Notes: a model not told the origin generated them from the letters alone. A DNA stretch of 64,000 nucleotides from Cupriavidus taiwanensis (GCF_900250075.1 NZ_LT977071.1:1879901-1943900), one strand, 5' to 3'. Positions 27,490 to 35,877 are shown, counted from the first letter of the stretch. Made by a program: numbers and translations.

Positions 27490-28080
27490 TCAGGCCTGCC
27501 GTGCCGCCGGAGGCGCGGCGCCTACCAGTTGCGCCAGCGCCGCCACCGCGCTCTCCAGCCCGCCGCTGTTGTCGATCTCGACCAGCCGGCATCCCGGCGG
27601 CACGGCGAACGCCTGCCGCGCGCGGGCCAGCCGTTTCGCGATCGCATCTTCCGCTTCGCGTCCGCGCTGGCGCAGGCGCGCCGCCAGCACTTCCGGCTGC
27701 ACCCGCACGTGTACCGCGCACAGCTTCGGGTAGCGTGCCACCGCCTGTGGCAGGTACTCGCGCGAGCCGTTGACGATCACCGTCAGGCCGCGCGCCAGCC
27801 ACTGCTCGATCTCGATGCCGATGCCGTAGTGCAGGCCGTGGCTGTGCCAGTCCAGCGCCAGGCAGCCCAGCGCGCGGCGGCGGTGGAATTCCTCGGGTGT
27901 CAGCGCCACCGAGGCCTCGTTGGCATCGGCGGCGCGGGTGATGTAGCGATGGGCGATGACAATGCGGTGATCCGCGCCCAGGCGCTCGCGCAGCGCGCGC
28001 AGCAGCGAGTCCTTGCCGCTGCCGGACGGTCCCATCAGGTAGAACAGGCCGTGCCCGTCGGCCACGGTTGCCGCGCTCAT
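27490..28080 (-). CDS. phnN: Ribose 1,5-bisphosphate phosphokinase PhnN
   Basis: The 196-residue kinase has a P-loop near its start (LMGPSGSGKDS) and a guanylate-kinase-like fold with HRYITRAADANEASVALTPEEF and VIVNGSREYLP. PhnN phosphorylates ribose 1,5-bisphosphate to PRPP, the last step that recycles the ribose carrier of the C-P lyase pathway. Its ATG overlaps the stop of the DUF1045 gene (ATGA at 28077-28080). Confidence 0.92.
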   Translation of the reverse strand: MSAATVADGHGLFYLMGPSGSGKDSLLRALRERLGADHRIVIAHRYITRAADANEASVALTPEEFHRRRALGCLALDWHSHGLHYGIGIEIEQWLARGLTVIVNGSREYLPQAVARYPKLCAVHVRVQPEVLAARLRQRGREAEDAIAKRLARARQAFAVPPGCRLVEIDNSGGLESAVAALAQLVGAAPPAARQA

Positions 28081-28802
28081 GCGCCCAGATACGCCGCGCC
28101 GGCGCCGTCCGCGGTGCTGCCGTCGAAGCCGTAATGGCGGGCGACGACAAAATCCTCGCCCTGGGCCGGCTGCACGAATACGCTGATGCGGTCCACACGC
28201 AACGGCGCTTGCAGCAGCTTGCCGCTGGCTGCTTCAAGCTGCGCGATCGCGGCGCGCTGGCTGTCAGCATCGAGCATGCCGGTCAGCGTGATATGGAACA
28301 CGAAGGTGCCGAACACATACGGGTAGCCCCATGCGTCGAGCATGCGGCGCTCTGCTGCGCTCAGCTGGTCCGCGGTGCGCCTGGCCAGTTCCTGCGCCGA
28401 AGGCGGCGCGCGCAAGGGGTCGAAGGCCAGCACGCAGGCGTCGGCCAGCGCCTGCATCGGCGGCGAGCCGCCGGCGGCGAGCGTCCATGCGACAAAACCA
28501 CGCAGCGCGCGCAGCGCCAGCGGCGCCTCGAACGGCGTTTGCCGGCGCGCAAGATCCCGCGCGGCGGCATCGACCATCGCCGCGCTGGCGCCGTCGGCAA
28601 GCCGGAATGGCGGCTTCAGGGTGGCATGCAGGCCGTAGTGGGCCGGCGCCTCGATCCACTCGGGCGGCGCGGCGGGCAGGTCGGCGGGCGGAGGCAGCAT
28701 GGCGCCGGTGTCGGCGTCGCGCCCCAGCCAATGATTGCCGAAGGTGGCCAGCGGGCCGGATGGCGACAGGTAGATGGCGTAGCGGTACGCGGCTTGAGTC
28801 AT
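28077..28802 (-). CDS. DUF1045 phosphonate-operon protein, 2H-phosphoesterase-like
   Basis: The 241-residue protein (MTQAAYRYAIYLSPSGPLATFG) carries two H-x-T motifs, H-A-T in the segment YGLHATLKPPF and H-I-T in the segment FHITLTGML. They are about 105 residues apart and define the 2H phosphoesterase superfamily. The family (DUF1045, TIGR03223) is tied to C-P lyase operons but has no proven function. Because the window's phn genes lack phnP, the cyclic phosphodiesterase of the pathway, this protein is a candidate replacement (inference). It is translationally coupled to phnN. Confidence 0.88.
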   Translation of the reverse strand: MTQAAYRYAIYLSPSGPLATFGNHWLGRDADTGAMLPPPADLPAAPPEWIEAPAHYGLHATLKPPFRLADGASAAMVDAAARDLARRQTPFEAPLALRALRGFVAWTLAAGGSPPMQALADACVLAFDPLRAPPSAQELARRTADQLSAAERRMLDAWGYPYVFGTFVFHITLTGMLDADSQRAAIAQLEAASGKLLQAPLRVDRISVFVQPAQGEDFVVARHYGFDGSTADGAGAAYLGA

Positions 28803-28901
28803 GCGGCAAGGTTACCAGCGGCATCACGCGCGCGCAGGCGCGGACTGCCCCGGTTTGGTGGGGTTGACCGCAGACAGTAGCGCAGGCAGATGACAGCCGG
28901 A

Positions 28902-28912
28902 TGTCTAGACCA
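28902..28912. promoter_or_regulatory. Candidate PhnF operator before the DUF1045-phnN pair
   Basis: TGTCTAGACCA contains the palindrome GTCTAGAC and, on the minus strand, begins TGGTCTAG, the same 8-mer found before phnG. It resembles the TGGTATAGACCA-type operator known for mycobacterial PhnF. Beside it, on the minus strand, CTGTCAT-CTGC-CTGCGCT (complement of 28879-28896) is a weak half-PHO box. Confidence 0.45.
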
Positions 28913-28928
28913 ATCCCGCGCGACAGCG

Positions 28929-29663
28929 TCACTCACGGTCGGACACCGTCAGCTGCACCCAGTCGCCGGCAAAGCGCACCACGCTGTACTGCACCGGGTT
29001 GCCGTCGATATCGACGTTCAGCGCCTCGACCTGCAGCACCGGGCGGGTCTTGGGCTGGTTCAGCATCCGCGCCACCGGCGCGCTCGGCATCGCCGCGGTG
29101 ATGCGCGACCACTTGCGGGTGTAGTCGGCAATGCCGTAATGGGCCAGCGCGCGCGATACGGATTGCCTGGCGCGCAGCACCTCGTCGATGCCGGGAAAGC
29201 GCTTGAGGTCGAAGTAGTGCTCGGCCACGTCGATGGTGCGGTCCTCGGCCTTGCCGATCATCTGCGCATGGAGCAGCTCCGCGGTGCGCGCCAGCCCCAG
29301 CTGTTTGGCCACCTCCGGCGCGCGCACCACCTGGCTGGCGACGACTTCGGTATGGCCGCGCACGCCCTGCGCCGCCAGGTTCTGCGAGAAGCGCGTGCGG
29401 CGCCCGATGGCGTAGTCGATCGCGTGCTCCTGCACGAAGGTGCCGCGGCCCTGCTCGATCCGCACCAGCCCGCTCAGTTCCAGCTCGCCCATGGCGCGGC
29501 GGATGGTGTGCCGGTTCACGGCGAAACGGTTGGCGAGCTCCGGCTCCGGCGGCAATTGCTCGCCTGGCAGGTACAGCTTCTTGCGGATGTCGTCCGCCAG
29601 CGCCTCGCCAATCTGGCGCCACACCGCGACCCCCGAACCCCGTTCCACTTCTCGATCAGACAT
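28929..29663 (-). CDS. phnF: GntR/HutC-family regulator PhnF
   Basis: The 244-residue repressor has a GntR winged helix-turn-helix (WRQIGEALADDIRKKLYLPGEQLPPEPELANRFAVNRHTIRRAMGELELSGLVRIEQGRGTFV) and a UTRA effector domain from about residue 85 (RRTRFSQNLAAQGVRGHTEVV to GNPVQYSVVRFAGDWVQLTV). PhnF regulates phosphonate operons. It lies between the divergent phnG operon and the DUF1045-phnN pair, both with candidate operators. ATG 29663 has GAGGA upstream; ATG 29687 is possible. Confidence 0.92.
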   Translation of the reverse strand: MSDREVERGSGVAVWRQIGEALADDIRKKLYLPGEQLPPEPELANRFAVNRHTIRRAMGELELSGLVRIEQGRGTFVQEHAIDYAIGRRTRFSQNLAAQGVRGHTEVVASQVVRAPEVAKQLGLARTAELLHAQMIGKAEDRTIDVAEHYFDLKRFPGIDEVLRARQSVSRALAHYGIADYTRKWSRITAAMPSAPVARMLNQPKTRPVLQVEALNVDIDGNPVQYSVVRFAGDWVQLTVSDRE

Positions 29664-29758
29664 CTTGCGCTGTCCTCTTGTCATCAAGCGTTAACCCATC
29701 TCGTGCGATTGTGCCTCAGCCATGCCGCGCTGGCAGCGTGCCCGAGCAATCCCCTGCC

Positions 29759-29776
29759 CCGTCATGAAACGTTCAT
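29759..29776 (+). promoter_or_regulatory. Candidate PhoB box upstream of phnG
   Basis: CCGTCAT-GAAA-CGTTCAT matches the PHO box layout (7+4+7) with 6/7 and 5/7 identities to CTGTCAT. It lies upstream of the phnF-type operator and the phnG start, as expected for dual control. Confidence 0.5.
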
Positions 29777-29783
29777 TTGGCTG

Positions 29784-29836
29784 TGGTCTAGTGGCTGCGT
29801 GTTCCAGCAACGACATCTAAACGTATAGACGTATAG
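29784..29836 (+). promoter_or_regulatory. Candidate PhnF operator and tandem ACGTATAG repeat before phnG
   Basis: TGGTCTAGTGG (29784-29794) shares TGGTCTAG with the site near 28902. Further on, ACGTATAG is repeated head-to-tail (29821-29828, 29829-29836); the second copy runs into the Shine-Dalgarno TAGGGG. A protein bound at the tandem repeat would block both transcription start and ribosome access. Confidence 0.4.
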
Positions 29837-29844
29837 GGGTGATG

Positions 29845-30342
29845 ATGCAAAGCGAAACCGCGCGGCCGGATGTGCCCGCCGCCCATGCTGCCCGCGCCGC
29901 CTGGCTGCGGATTCTGGCCACCGCGCCGACCGATGCGCTCGACGGCGCCTACCAGAGGCTTGCGCAGGCGCAGGCCCTGCCCGCCTACCGGCTGCTGCGC
30001 AAGCCCGAGGCCGGCATGGCGATGGTGCGGGGCCGCGCGGGCGGCACCGGGGCCCAGTTCAACCTCGGCGAAATCACGGTAACGCGCTGCGCGGTGGTGC
30101 TGGAGGATGGCGCCGCCGACGCTGCCGCCGGCGTCGCCTATGTCCAGGGGCGCAGCGTGCGCCATGCCGAGCAGGCCGCGGTGCTGGACGCGCTGCTGCA
30201 GCGTCCGGCCTGGCACCAGCGCGTGCAGGACCTGGTGCTCGCACCGCTGGCCGACGCACACGCCAGCCGCGCCGCGCACGCGGCGGCCATGGCCGCGCAG
30301 ACGCGCGTCGAGTTCTTCACCATGGTCCGCGGAGAAGACTGA
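29845..30342 (+). CDS. phnG: C-P lyase subunit PhnG
   Basis: The 165-residue protein has the PhnG core (AAWLRILATAPTDALDGAYQRL, MAMVRGRAGGTGAQFNLGEITVTRCAVVL, VAYVQGRSVRHAEQAAVLDALLQ). PhnG, H, I and J form the C-P lyase core complex; with PhnI and ATP it makes alkylphosphonate ribose triphosphate. ATG 29845 is chosen because TAGGGG lies 5 nt upstream; GTG 29839 and ATG 29842 are alternatives. First gene of phnGHIJKLM. Confidence 0.93.
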   Translation: MQSETARPDVPAAHAARAAWLRILATAPTDALDGAYQRLAQAQALPAYRLLRKPEAGMAMVRGRAGGTGAQFNLGEITVTRCAVVLEDGAADAAAGVAYVQGRSVRHAEQAAVLDALLQRPAWHQRVQDLVLAPLADAHASRAAHAAAMAAQTRVEFFTMVRGED

Positions 30343-30343
30343 G

Positions 30344-30961
30344 ATGCCCGCCGCCCAACCCATGCTGTCCACGCCGGCCGCCGCGCTGCTGCCCGGCTTT
30401 AGTGATCCGGTGGATGACGCCCAGCAGGTGTTCCGCGCCGCGCTGCGGGCGTTTGCCCACCCGGGCCAGCTGCAGACGCTGCCGGCCCGCAGCGGCTTGC
30501 CGGACGGCCTGTCGCCGGCGCTGGCCGCGCTGCTGCTGACGCTGGCCGACGCCGATACCCCGGTCTGGCTGCCCGCCGCCGTGCCGGCCGCGGCGCGTGC
30601 CTTCCTGCGCTTTCACTGCGGCTGCCGGCTGACGGAAGCGCCCGGCGCCGCGGCCTTCGTCTGCGTGCCGGCCGGCCATGCCATGCCGGCGCTCACGGAC
30701 TGCGCGCAGGGCAACCCGGCCTTCCCGGACCGCTCGGCCACGCTGCTGGTGGAAGTGGCCTCGCTCACCGACGGCGAGGCCCTGACGCTGCGGGGCCCCG
30801 GCATCGAGCACACGCAAGCGCTGCGTGTTGCCGGCCTGCCGGCGGGCTTTCGCGCGGCCTGGCGCGCCAACAACGCCGGCTTCCCGCTCGGCGTGGACCT
30901 GCTGCTGTGCAGCGGCGACCGGTTCTGCGCGCTGACGCGCACCACCATCGTGGAGGACTGA
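30344..30961 (+). CDS. phnH: C-P lyase subunit PhnH
   Basis: The 205-residue protein has the PhnH pattern GFSDPVDDAQQVFRAALRAFAHPGQLQTLP near its start and GPGIEHTQALRV in the C-terminal half. It is a structural subunit of the PhnGHIJ core. It starts one base after the phnG stop (TGAGATG), so the two are coupled. Confidence 0.93.
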   Translation: MPAAQPMLSTPAAALLPGFSDPVDDAQQVFRAALRAFAHPGQLQTLPARSGLPDGLSPALAALLLTLADADTPVWLPAAVPAAARAFLRFHCGCRLTEAPGAAAFVCVPAGHAMPALTDCAQGNPAFPDRSATLLVEVASLTDGEALTLRGPGIEHTQALRVAGLPAGFRAAWRANNAGFPLGVDLLLCSGDRFCALTRTTIVED

Positions 30962-30962
30962 C

Positions 30963-32117
30963 ATGTACGTAGCCGTCAAAGGGGGCGAACGCGCCATCCT
31001 CAATTCTTACCGGATGCTCGACGCCTATCGCCGCGGCGACACCGCGGTGCCGGAACTGACGCTGGCACAGATCCGCGAGCAGATGCCGCTGGCGGTGTCG
31101 CGCGTGATGGCCGAGGGCTCGCTGTATGACCCGCACCTGGCGGCGCTGGCGCTCAAGCAGGCCGCCGGCGACCAGATCGAGGCCATCTTCCTGCTGCGCG
31201 CGTACCGCACCACGCTGGCGCGCTTCGGCTATACGCAGCCGCTCGATACCGGCGCGATGCGCCTGCAGCGCCGGATCTCGTCGACCTTCAAGGACGTGCC
31301 GGGCGGCCAGGTTCTCGGGCCCACCTACGACTACACGCAGCGGCTGCTGGATTTCTCGCTCGAAACCGGCCGCGCGCCGCAGCCTTTGCCCGCTGATCAG
31401 GAACCGCTCGCCGCCGCGATGCCGCGCGTGACCAGCCTGCTGGAAGCGGACGACCTGGTCGAAGCCGACGCGATTCCCGCCGGCGACCCCGCCCCGCCCG
31501 ACCTGACGCGCGAGCCGCTGAGCTTCCCCGCCGGCCGCGCCGCGCGTCTGCAGAACCTGGCGCGCGCCGACGAGGGCTTCCTGCTGTCGATGGGCTACTC
31601 GACCCAGCGCGGCTACGGCAACTCGCACCCGTTCGCGGCCGAGATCCGCTACGGCACGGCCGAGGTGGAGCTGTTCGTCGAAGAGCTCGGCTTTGCCGTC
31701 ACCATCGGCGCGATCGAGCTGACCGAATGCCAGATGGTGAGCCAGTTCGCCGGCAATGCCGACGAGGCGCCGCGCTTTACCCGCGGCTATGGGCTGGTGT
31801 TCGGCTACAACGAGCGCAAGGCCATGTCGATGGCACTGGCGGACCGCGCCATGCGCGCCGAAGCGCTCGGCGAGGCCGCCGACGCGCCGGCCAACGATAT
31901 CGAATTCATGCTGTACCACAGCGACAACGTCGAGGCCTCGGGCTTTGTCCAGCACCTGAAGCTGCCGCACTACGTGGATTTCCAGGCCAACCTGGAGCTG
32001 CTGCGCCGGCTGCGTGCCGAGGGCGCCGACGTGCCGGACAGCGCCATGCCCGCGTCCGTGGCGGCGCCACCGCAGCCGCAGCCGCAGCCGCAGCCGCAAG
32101 AGGAGACGCTGGCATGA
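30963..32117 (+). CDS. phnI: C-P lyase subunit PhnI
   Basis: The 384-residue nucleosidase subunit begins MYVAVKGGERAILNSYRML and contains SMGYSTQRGYGNSHPFAAEIRYG and the acidic segment ECQMVSQFAGNADEAPRFTRGYGLVFGYNERKAMSMAL, typical of PhnI. It displaces adenine from ATP with phosphonate to give ribose-triphosphate phosphonates. The C-terminus is odd: a (PQ)5 tail encoded by CCGCAG repeats at 32070-32098, likely slippage-prone and dispensable. Its stop overlaps the phnJ start (ATGA). Confidence 0.95.
   Translation: MYVAVKGGERAILNSYRMLDAYRRGDTAVPELTLAQIREQMPLAVSRVMAEGSLYDPHLAALALKQAAGDQIEAIFLLRAYRTTLARFGYTQPLDTGAMRLQRRISSTFKDVPGGQVLGPTYDYTQRLLDFSLETGRAPQPLPADQEPLAAAMPRVTSLLEADDLVEADAIPAGDPAPPDLTREPLSFPAGRAARLQNLARADEGFLLSMGYSTQRGYGNSHPFAAEIRYGTAEVELFVEELGFAVTIGAIELTECQMVSQFAGNADEAPRFTRGYGLVFGYNERKAMSMALADRAMRAEALGEAADAPANDIEFMLYHSDNVEASGFVQHLKLPHYVDFQANLELLRRLRAEGADVPDSAMPASVAAPPQPQPQPQPQEETLA
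32070..32098 (+). repeat. CCGCAG microsatellite in the phnI 3' end
   Basis: Nearly five copies of the hexamer CCGCAG encode a Pro-Gln tail at the end of PhnI, just before the phnJ start. Copy number may vary in 6-bp steps without changing frame. Confidence 0.8.
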
Positions 32118-33016
32118 GCGCCGCCGACACCACCATGGCCGCGGGCATCGCCCGCGACGAGCACTACAACTTCGGCTATCTCGACGAGTCGACCAAGCGC
32201 ATGCTGCGCCGCGCCTTGCTGAAGGCGGTGGCGATTCCTGGCTACCAGGTGCCGTTCGGCAGCCGCGAAATGCCCTTGCCGTATGGCTGGGGCACCGGCG
32301 GCATCCAGGTGACGGCCGCGATCATCGGCAAGGACGACGTGCTCAAGGTGATCGACCAGGGCTCGGACGACACCACCAACGCCATCAATATCCGCCGCTT
32401 CTTCGCCCGCGTCACCGGCGTGCCGACCACCGAGCGCACCACCGCGGCCAGCATCGTCCAGACCCGCCACCGGATTCCCGAAACGCCGCTGCGCGCGGGG
32501 CAGACCGTGGTGTTCCAGGTGCCGATCCCGGAGCCGCTGCGCTGGCTTGAGCCCAGCGAAGGCGAGACCCGCACCATGCATGCGCTGGCGGAATACGGCG
32601 CGATGCACGTCAAGCTGTACGAGGACATCGCGCACCACGGCCACATCGCCACCACCTACGACTACCCCGTGATCGTCAACCAGCGCTACATGATGCGGCC
32701 CTCGCCCATCCCCAAGTTCGACAACCCCAAGCTGGACCGCAGCCCGGCGCTGATGCTGTTCGGCGCGGGCCGCGAAAAGCGCGTCTATGCGGTGCCGCCC
32801 TACACCGCCGTCAAGAGCCTGGACTTTGCCGACCACCCCTTCACGGTGGAGTCGTGGTCCAACTGCTGCGCGCAGTGCGGCGCCACCGACAGCTACCTGG
32901 ACGAGATCATCACCGACGACGCCGGCACGCGCCGGTTCGTGTGCTCGGATACCGAGTACTGCGCCGGCCGCCAGGCCGCGCAAGCCGTCGACACCGCTGC
33001 CGGAGGTGCGCAATGA
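32114..33016 (+). CDS. phnJ: C-P lyase catalytic subunit PhnJ (radical SAM)
   Basis: The 300-residue enzyme cleaves the carbon-phosphorus bond using S-adenosylmethionine and a 4Fe-4S cluster. Cysteines 252, 255, 277 and 283 have exactly the spacing (3, 22, 6) of E. coli PhnJ Cys241/244/266/272, where the first three bind the cluster and the last forms the thiyl radical. The conserved N-terminus (YNFGYLDESTKRMLRRALLKAVAIPGYQVPFGSREMP) is intact. It overlaps phnI and phnK by 4 nt at each end. Confidence 0.97.
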   Translation: MSAADTTMAAGIARDEHYNFGYLDESTKRMLRRALLKAVAIPGYQVPFGSREMPLPYGWGTGGIQVTAAIIGKDDVLKVIDQGSDDTTNAINIRRFFARVTGVPTTERTTAASIVQTRHRIPETPLRAGQTVVFQVPIPEPLRWLEPSEGETRTMHALAEYGAMHVKLYEDIAHHGHIATTYDYPVIVNQRYMMRPSPIPKFDNPKLDRSPALMLFGAGREKRVYAVPPYTAVKSLDFADHPFTVESWSNCCAQCGATDSYLDEIITDDAGTRRFVCSDTEYCAGRQAAQAVDTAAGGAQ

Positions 33017-33789
33017 GCGCCGCTCCGCTGTTGTCGGTGCGCAACCTGACGCGCACCTGGGATGGCCTGCATGGCTGCCATGACGTCAGCTTCGACCTCT
33101 ATCCGGGCGAAGTGCTGTGCGTGGTGGGCGAGTCGGGCTCGGGCAAGAGCACGCTGCTGCAGGCGCTGTCGATGCAGGCGCCGGCGCAGCGCGGCACGGT
33201 CAGCTACGCCATGCGCGAATCCGGCCTGACCGACCTGGCCACCCTGTCCGGCGCGCGCCTGCGGCTGCTGGCGCGCACCGACTGGGGCTTCGTGCGCCAG
33301 CACGCGCGCGACGGCCTGCGCATGCAGGTCAGCGCCGGCGCCAATATCGCCGAACGGCTGATGGCCGTGGGCGAGCGCCACTACGGCAACCTGCGCGAAG
33401 TCGCCGGCAACTGGCTGGAAAAGATGGAGATCGACCTGGCGCGGCTGGACGACGTGCCCGGCACCTTTTCCGGCGGCATGCAGCAGCGGCTGCAGATCGC
33501 GCGCAACCTGGTCACGCATCCGCGCCTGGTGTTCATGGACGAGCCCACGGCGTCGCTCGACGTGTCGGTGCAGGCGCGGCTGCTGGACCTGCTACGCCGC
33601 CTGGTGGCGGACCTGGACCTGGCCGCGGTGCTGGTCACACACGACCTGGCGGTGGCCAGGCTGCTGGCGCACCGCACCCTGGTGATGCAGGGCGGGCGCG
33701 TGGTCGAGCAGGGCCTGACCGACCAGATCCTCGACGATCCCCAGCATCCGTACACGCAGTTGCTGGTTTCTTCCATCCTGCAGGGCTGA
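33013..33789 (+). CDS. phnK: C-P lyase ABC-type ATPase PhnK
   Basis: The 258-residue ATPase has Walker A ([14 protein letters not shown]), the signature FSGGMQQRLQIARNL, Walker B (LVFMDEPTASLDVS) and H-loop (LVTHDLAVAR), and ends with an oligopeptide-ATPase-like tail (DDPQHPYTQLLVSSI). PhnK binds the C-P lyase core complex rather than a transporter. It starts inside the phnJ stop (ATGA). Confidence 0.95.
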   Translation: MSAAPLLSVRNLTRTWDGLHGCHDVSFDLYPGEVLCVVGESGSGKSTLLQALSMQAPAQRGTVSYAMRESGLTDLATLSGARLRLLARTDWGFVRQHARDGLRMQVSAGANIAERLMAVGERHYGNLREVAGNWLEKMEIDLARLDDVPGTFSGGMQQRLQIARNLVTHPRLVFMDEPTASLDVSVQARLLDLLRRLVADLDLAAVLVTHDLAVARLLAHRTLVMQGGRVVEQGLTDQILDDPQHPYTQLLVSSILQG

Positions 33790-33794
33790 ACACG

Positions 33795-34532
33795 ATGCAC
33801 GCAGAACAAGCACAGAAGCTGGTCGAGGTGCGCGGCCTCGGCAAGATGTTTACGTTGCATAACCAGGGCGGCATCCGCCTGCCGGTGTTGCGCGCGATCG
33901 ATTTCGATGCCGCGCGCGGTGAATGCCTGGTCCTGTCCGGGCCGTCCGGCACCGGCAAGAGCACGCTGCTGCGCTGCCTGTACGGCAATTACCTTGCCAC
34001 CGAAGGCAGCATCCGGCTGCGCGACACCAGCGCCGACGGCGCGCCGTGGGTCGAGCTGGGCCAGGCCAGCGAGCAGCGCGTGCTGCAGCTGCGCCGCGAC
34101 GTAATCGGCTATGTCAGCCAGTTCCTGCGCGCGATCCCGCGCGTGGGCGCGCTCGACGTGGTGGCCGATCCGCTGCGGCAGCGCGGCGCCGGCGAGGATG
34201 AGGCGCGCGCGCGCGCGGCCGAACTGCTGGCGCGGCTGAACCTGCCACGCCGGCTGTGGGACCTGCCGCCCGCCACCTTCTCGGGCGGCGAGCAGCAGCG
34301 CGTCAATATCGCGCGCGGCCTGATCGGCGGCCATCCGATCCTGCTGCTGGACGAGCCCACCGCCTCGCTGGACGCCGACAACCGTGCCGTGGTGGTCGCG
34401 CTGATCCGCGCAGCCCTGGCCGAGGGCCGCGCGCTGATCGGCATTTTCCACGACGAAGCCGTGCGCGATGCCGTGGCCACGCGCCTGCTGCCGCTGCACC
34501 CCGCTACCGCTACCACCACCGCCCCCGCCTGA
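33795..34532 (+). CDS. phnL: C-P lyase ABC-type ATPase PhnL
   Basis: The 245-residue ATPase has Walker A (GPSGTGKSTLLRCLYGNYL), signature FSGGEQQRVNIARGL and Walker B (ILLLDEPTASLDAD). The segment YVSQFLRAIPRVGALDVVADPL is typical of PhnL. It pairs with PhnK on the C-P lyase complex. It begins 5 nt after the phnK stop; the C-terminal few residues are a low-complexity Thr/Ala tail. Confidence 0.95.
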   Translation: MHAEQAQKLVEVRGLGKMFTLHNQGGIRLPVLRAIDFDAARGECLVLSGPSGTGKSTLLRCLYGNYLATEGSIRLRDTSADGAPWVELGQASEQRVLQLRRDVIGYVSQFLRAIPRVGALDVVADPLRQRGAGEDEARARAAELLARLNLPRRLWDLPPATFSGGEQQRVNIARGLIGGHPILLLDEPTASLDADNRAVVVALIRAALAEGRALIGIFHDEAVRDAVATRLLPLHPATATTTAPA

Positions 34533-34559
34533 ACCGAACCGCCCCGAACGGAGCCAGAC

Positions 34560-35777
34560 ATGCCTGCGACCTACCTGACCCACGCCACCCTGGTGCTGCC
34601 CGACCGCGTGCTGCACGACAGCGCGCTGCTGCTCGAGGATGGCCGCATCGCGGCGATCGAGCCGGCACCCGCGGCCGTGCCCGCGCACGCCACCGTGGTC
34701 GAACTGCATGGCCACACCGTGATGCCCGGCCTGGTGGACGTGCATTGCGACGCGATCGAGAAAGAGGTGGAGCCGCGCGCCAGCGTGCTGTTCCCGCTGG
34801 ACTTCGCCGTGGCGCAGGTCGACCGCCGCAACGCCGCGGCCGGCATCACCACGCCCTATCACGCGCTGTCGTTCGCCGGCAACCAGTTCGGCGTGCGCAA
34901 CGTCGACACCGCGGCCACGGTGGTGCGCACGATCGCCGCCTACCGGCAGCACAGCCTGGTCGACAACCGCGTCCATTGCCGCTACGAGGTCGCCGACGCC
35001 GGCGCCGTGCCGGTGTTGGAGGCGCTGATGGCCGAAGGCGTGGTCGACCTGCTCTCGGTGATGGACCACTCGCCCGGCCAGGGCCAGTTCAAGACCATGG
35101 ACGCCTACCTGGCCTACATGATGGGCAACCACGGCATGAGCCGCGACGCCGCCACCGATGCAGCGCGCCAGAAAGCCGTGGCGATGGAGGGCGCGCACGA
35201 GCGCGTCGACCGGCTGGTTGCCGTGGCGCACGCGCTGGGCATTCCCACCGCCAGCCACGACGACGATTCGCCGCAGCGCATCGCCGCCATGCACGCGCTG
35301 GGCGTGCGCATGAGCGAGTTCCCGATCAACCTGGAGACCGCGCAGGCCGCCTGCGCCCGTGCGCTGCCGACCATCCTGGGCGCGCCCAACGTGCTGCGCG
35401 GCAAGAGCCAGAGCGGATCGATGCGCGCCATCGATGCGATCCGGGCGGGCGCCGGCACCATCCTGTGCTCGGACTACCAGCCCTCCACCCTGATCGCCGC
35501 CGCGTATGCCGCCGGACGCCAGGCCGGGCTGCCGCTGGACCAGGCGCTGGCGCTGGTCACCGCCCACCCCGCCGATGCCTGCCAGCTGGACGACCGCGGC
35601 CGCCTGGCGCCGGGCCTGCGCGCCGACGTGATCGCGGTTTCCGAGGTGGCGGGCCAGCCGATGGTCACGCACACCTGGTCGGGCGGGCGGCTGGTGTTTG
35701 CGGCGGGGTATCCGTCGCTGCGGCCCGCCGCCGATGCGGCCGTGCCGCGCCGGACGGCGCTGCGCGAGGTGGCGTGA
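34560..35777 (+). CDS. phnM: Alkylphosphonate ribose triphosphate diphosphatase PhnM
   Basis: The 405-residue amidohydrolase-fold enzyme removes pyrophosphate from ribose-triphosphate phosphonate to give the PhnJ substrate. Metal-binding motifs are visible: VDVHCDAIEKEVEPR near residues 59-74, SVMDHSPGQGQ near 161, and SHDDDSPQRI near 235; SDYQPSTLI and the C-terminal ADVIAVSE are typical of the fold. It is the last gene of phnGHIJKLM, 27 nt after phnL. Confidence 0.95.
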   Translation: MPATYLTHATLVLPDRVLHDSALLLEDGRIAAIEPAPAAVPAHATVVELHGHTVMPGLVDVHCDAIEKEVEPRASVLFPLDFAVAQVDRRNAAAGITTPYHALSFAGNQFGVRNVDTAATVVRTIAAYRQHSLVDNRVHCRYEVADAGAVPVLEALMAEGVVDLLSVMDHSPGQGQFKTMDAYLAYMMGNHGMSRDAATDAARQKAVAMEGAHERVDRLVAVAHALGIPTASHDDDSPQRIAAMHALGVRMSEFPINLETAQAACARALPTILGAPNVLRGKSQSGSMRAIDAIRAGAGTILCSDYQPSTLIAAAYAAGRQAGLPLDQALALVTAHPADACQLDDRGRLAPGLRADVIAVSEVAGQPMVTHTWSGGRLVFAAGYPSLRPAADAAVPRRTALREVA

Positions 35778-35813
35778 CCGGATCCCGCGCGGCCATCGAG
35801 CTTGGCTCGTATT

Positions 35814-35832
35814 GCGAATCATTATCATTTGA
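35814..35832 (+). promoter_or_regulatory. Fur box upstream of the fecI-type gene
   Basis: GCGAATCATTATCATTTGA contains, on the minus strand, AATGATAATGATT, two to three hexamers of the Fur box (NATA/WAT type). It lies 46 bp before the sigma factor start and after the end of phnM, so iron-repressed transcription of the sigma/anti-sigma pair is expected. Confidence 0.65.
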
Positions 35833-35877
35833 GAATACAATGCGAGGCTGTTTGTCCGTGCCCGAGTTTTCCGCGCC

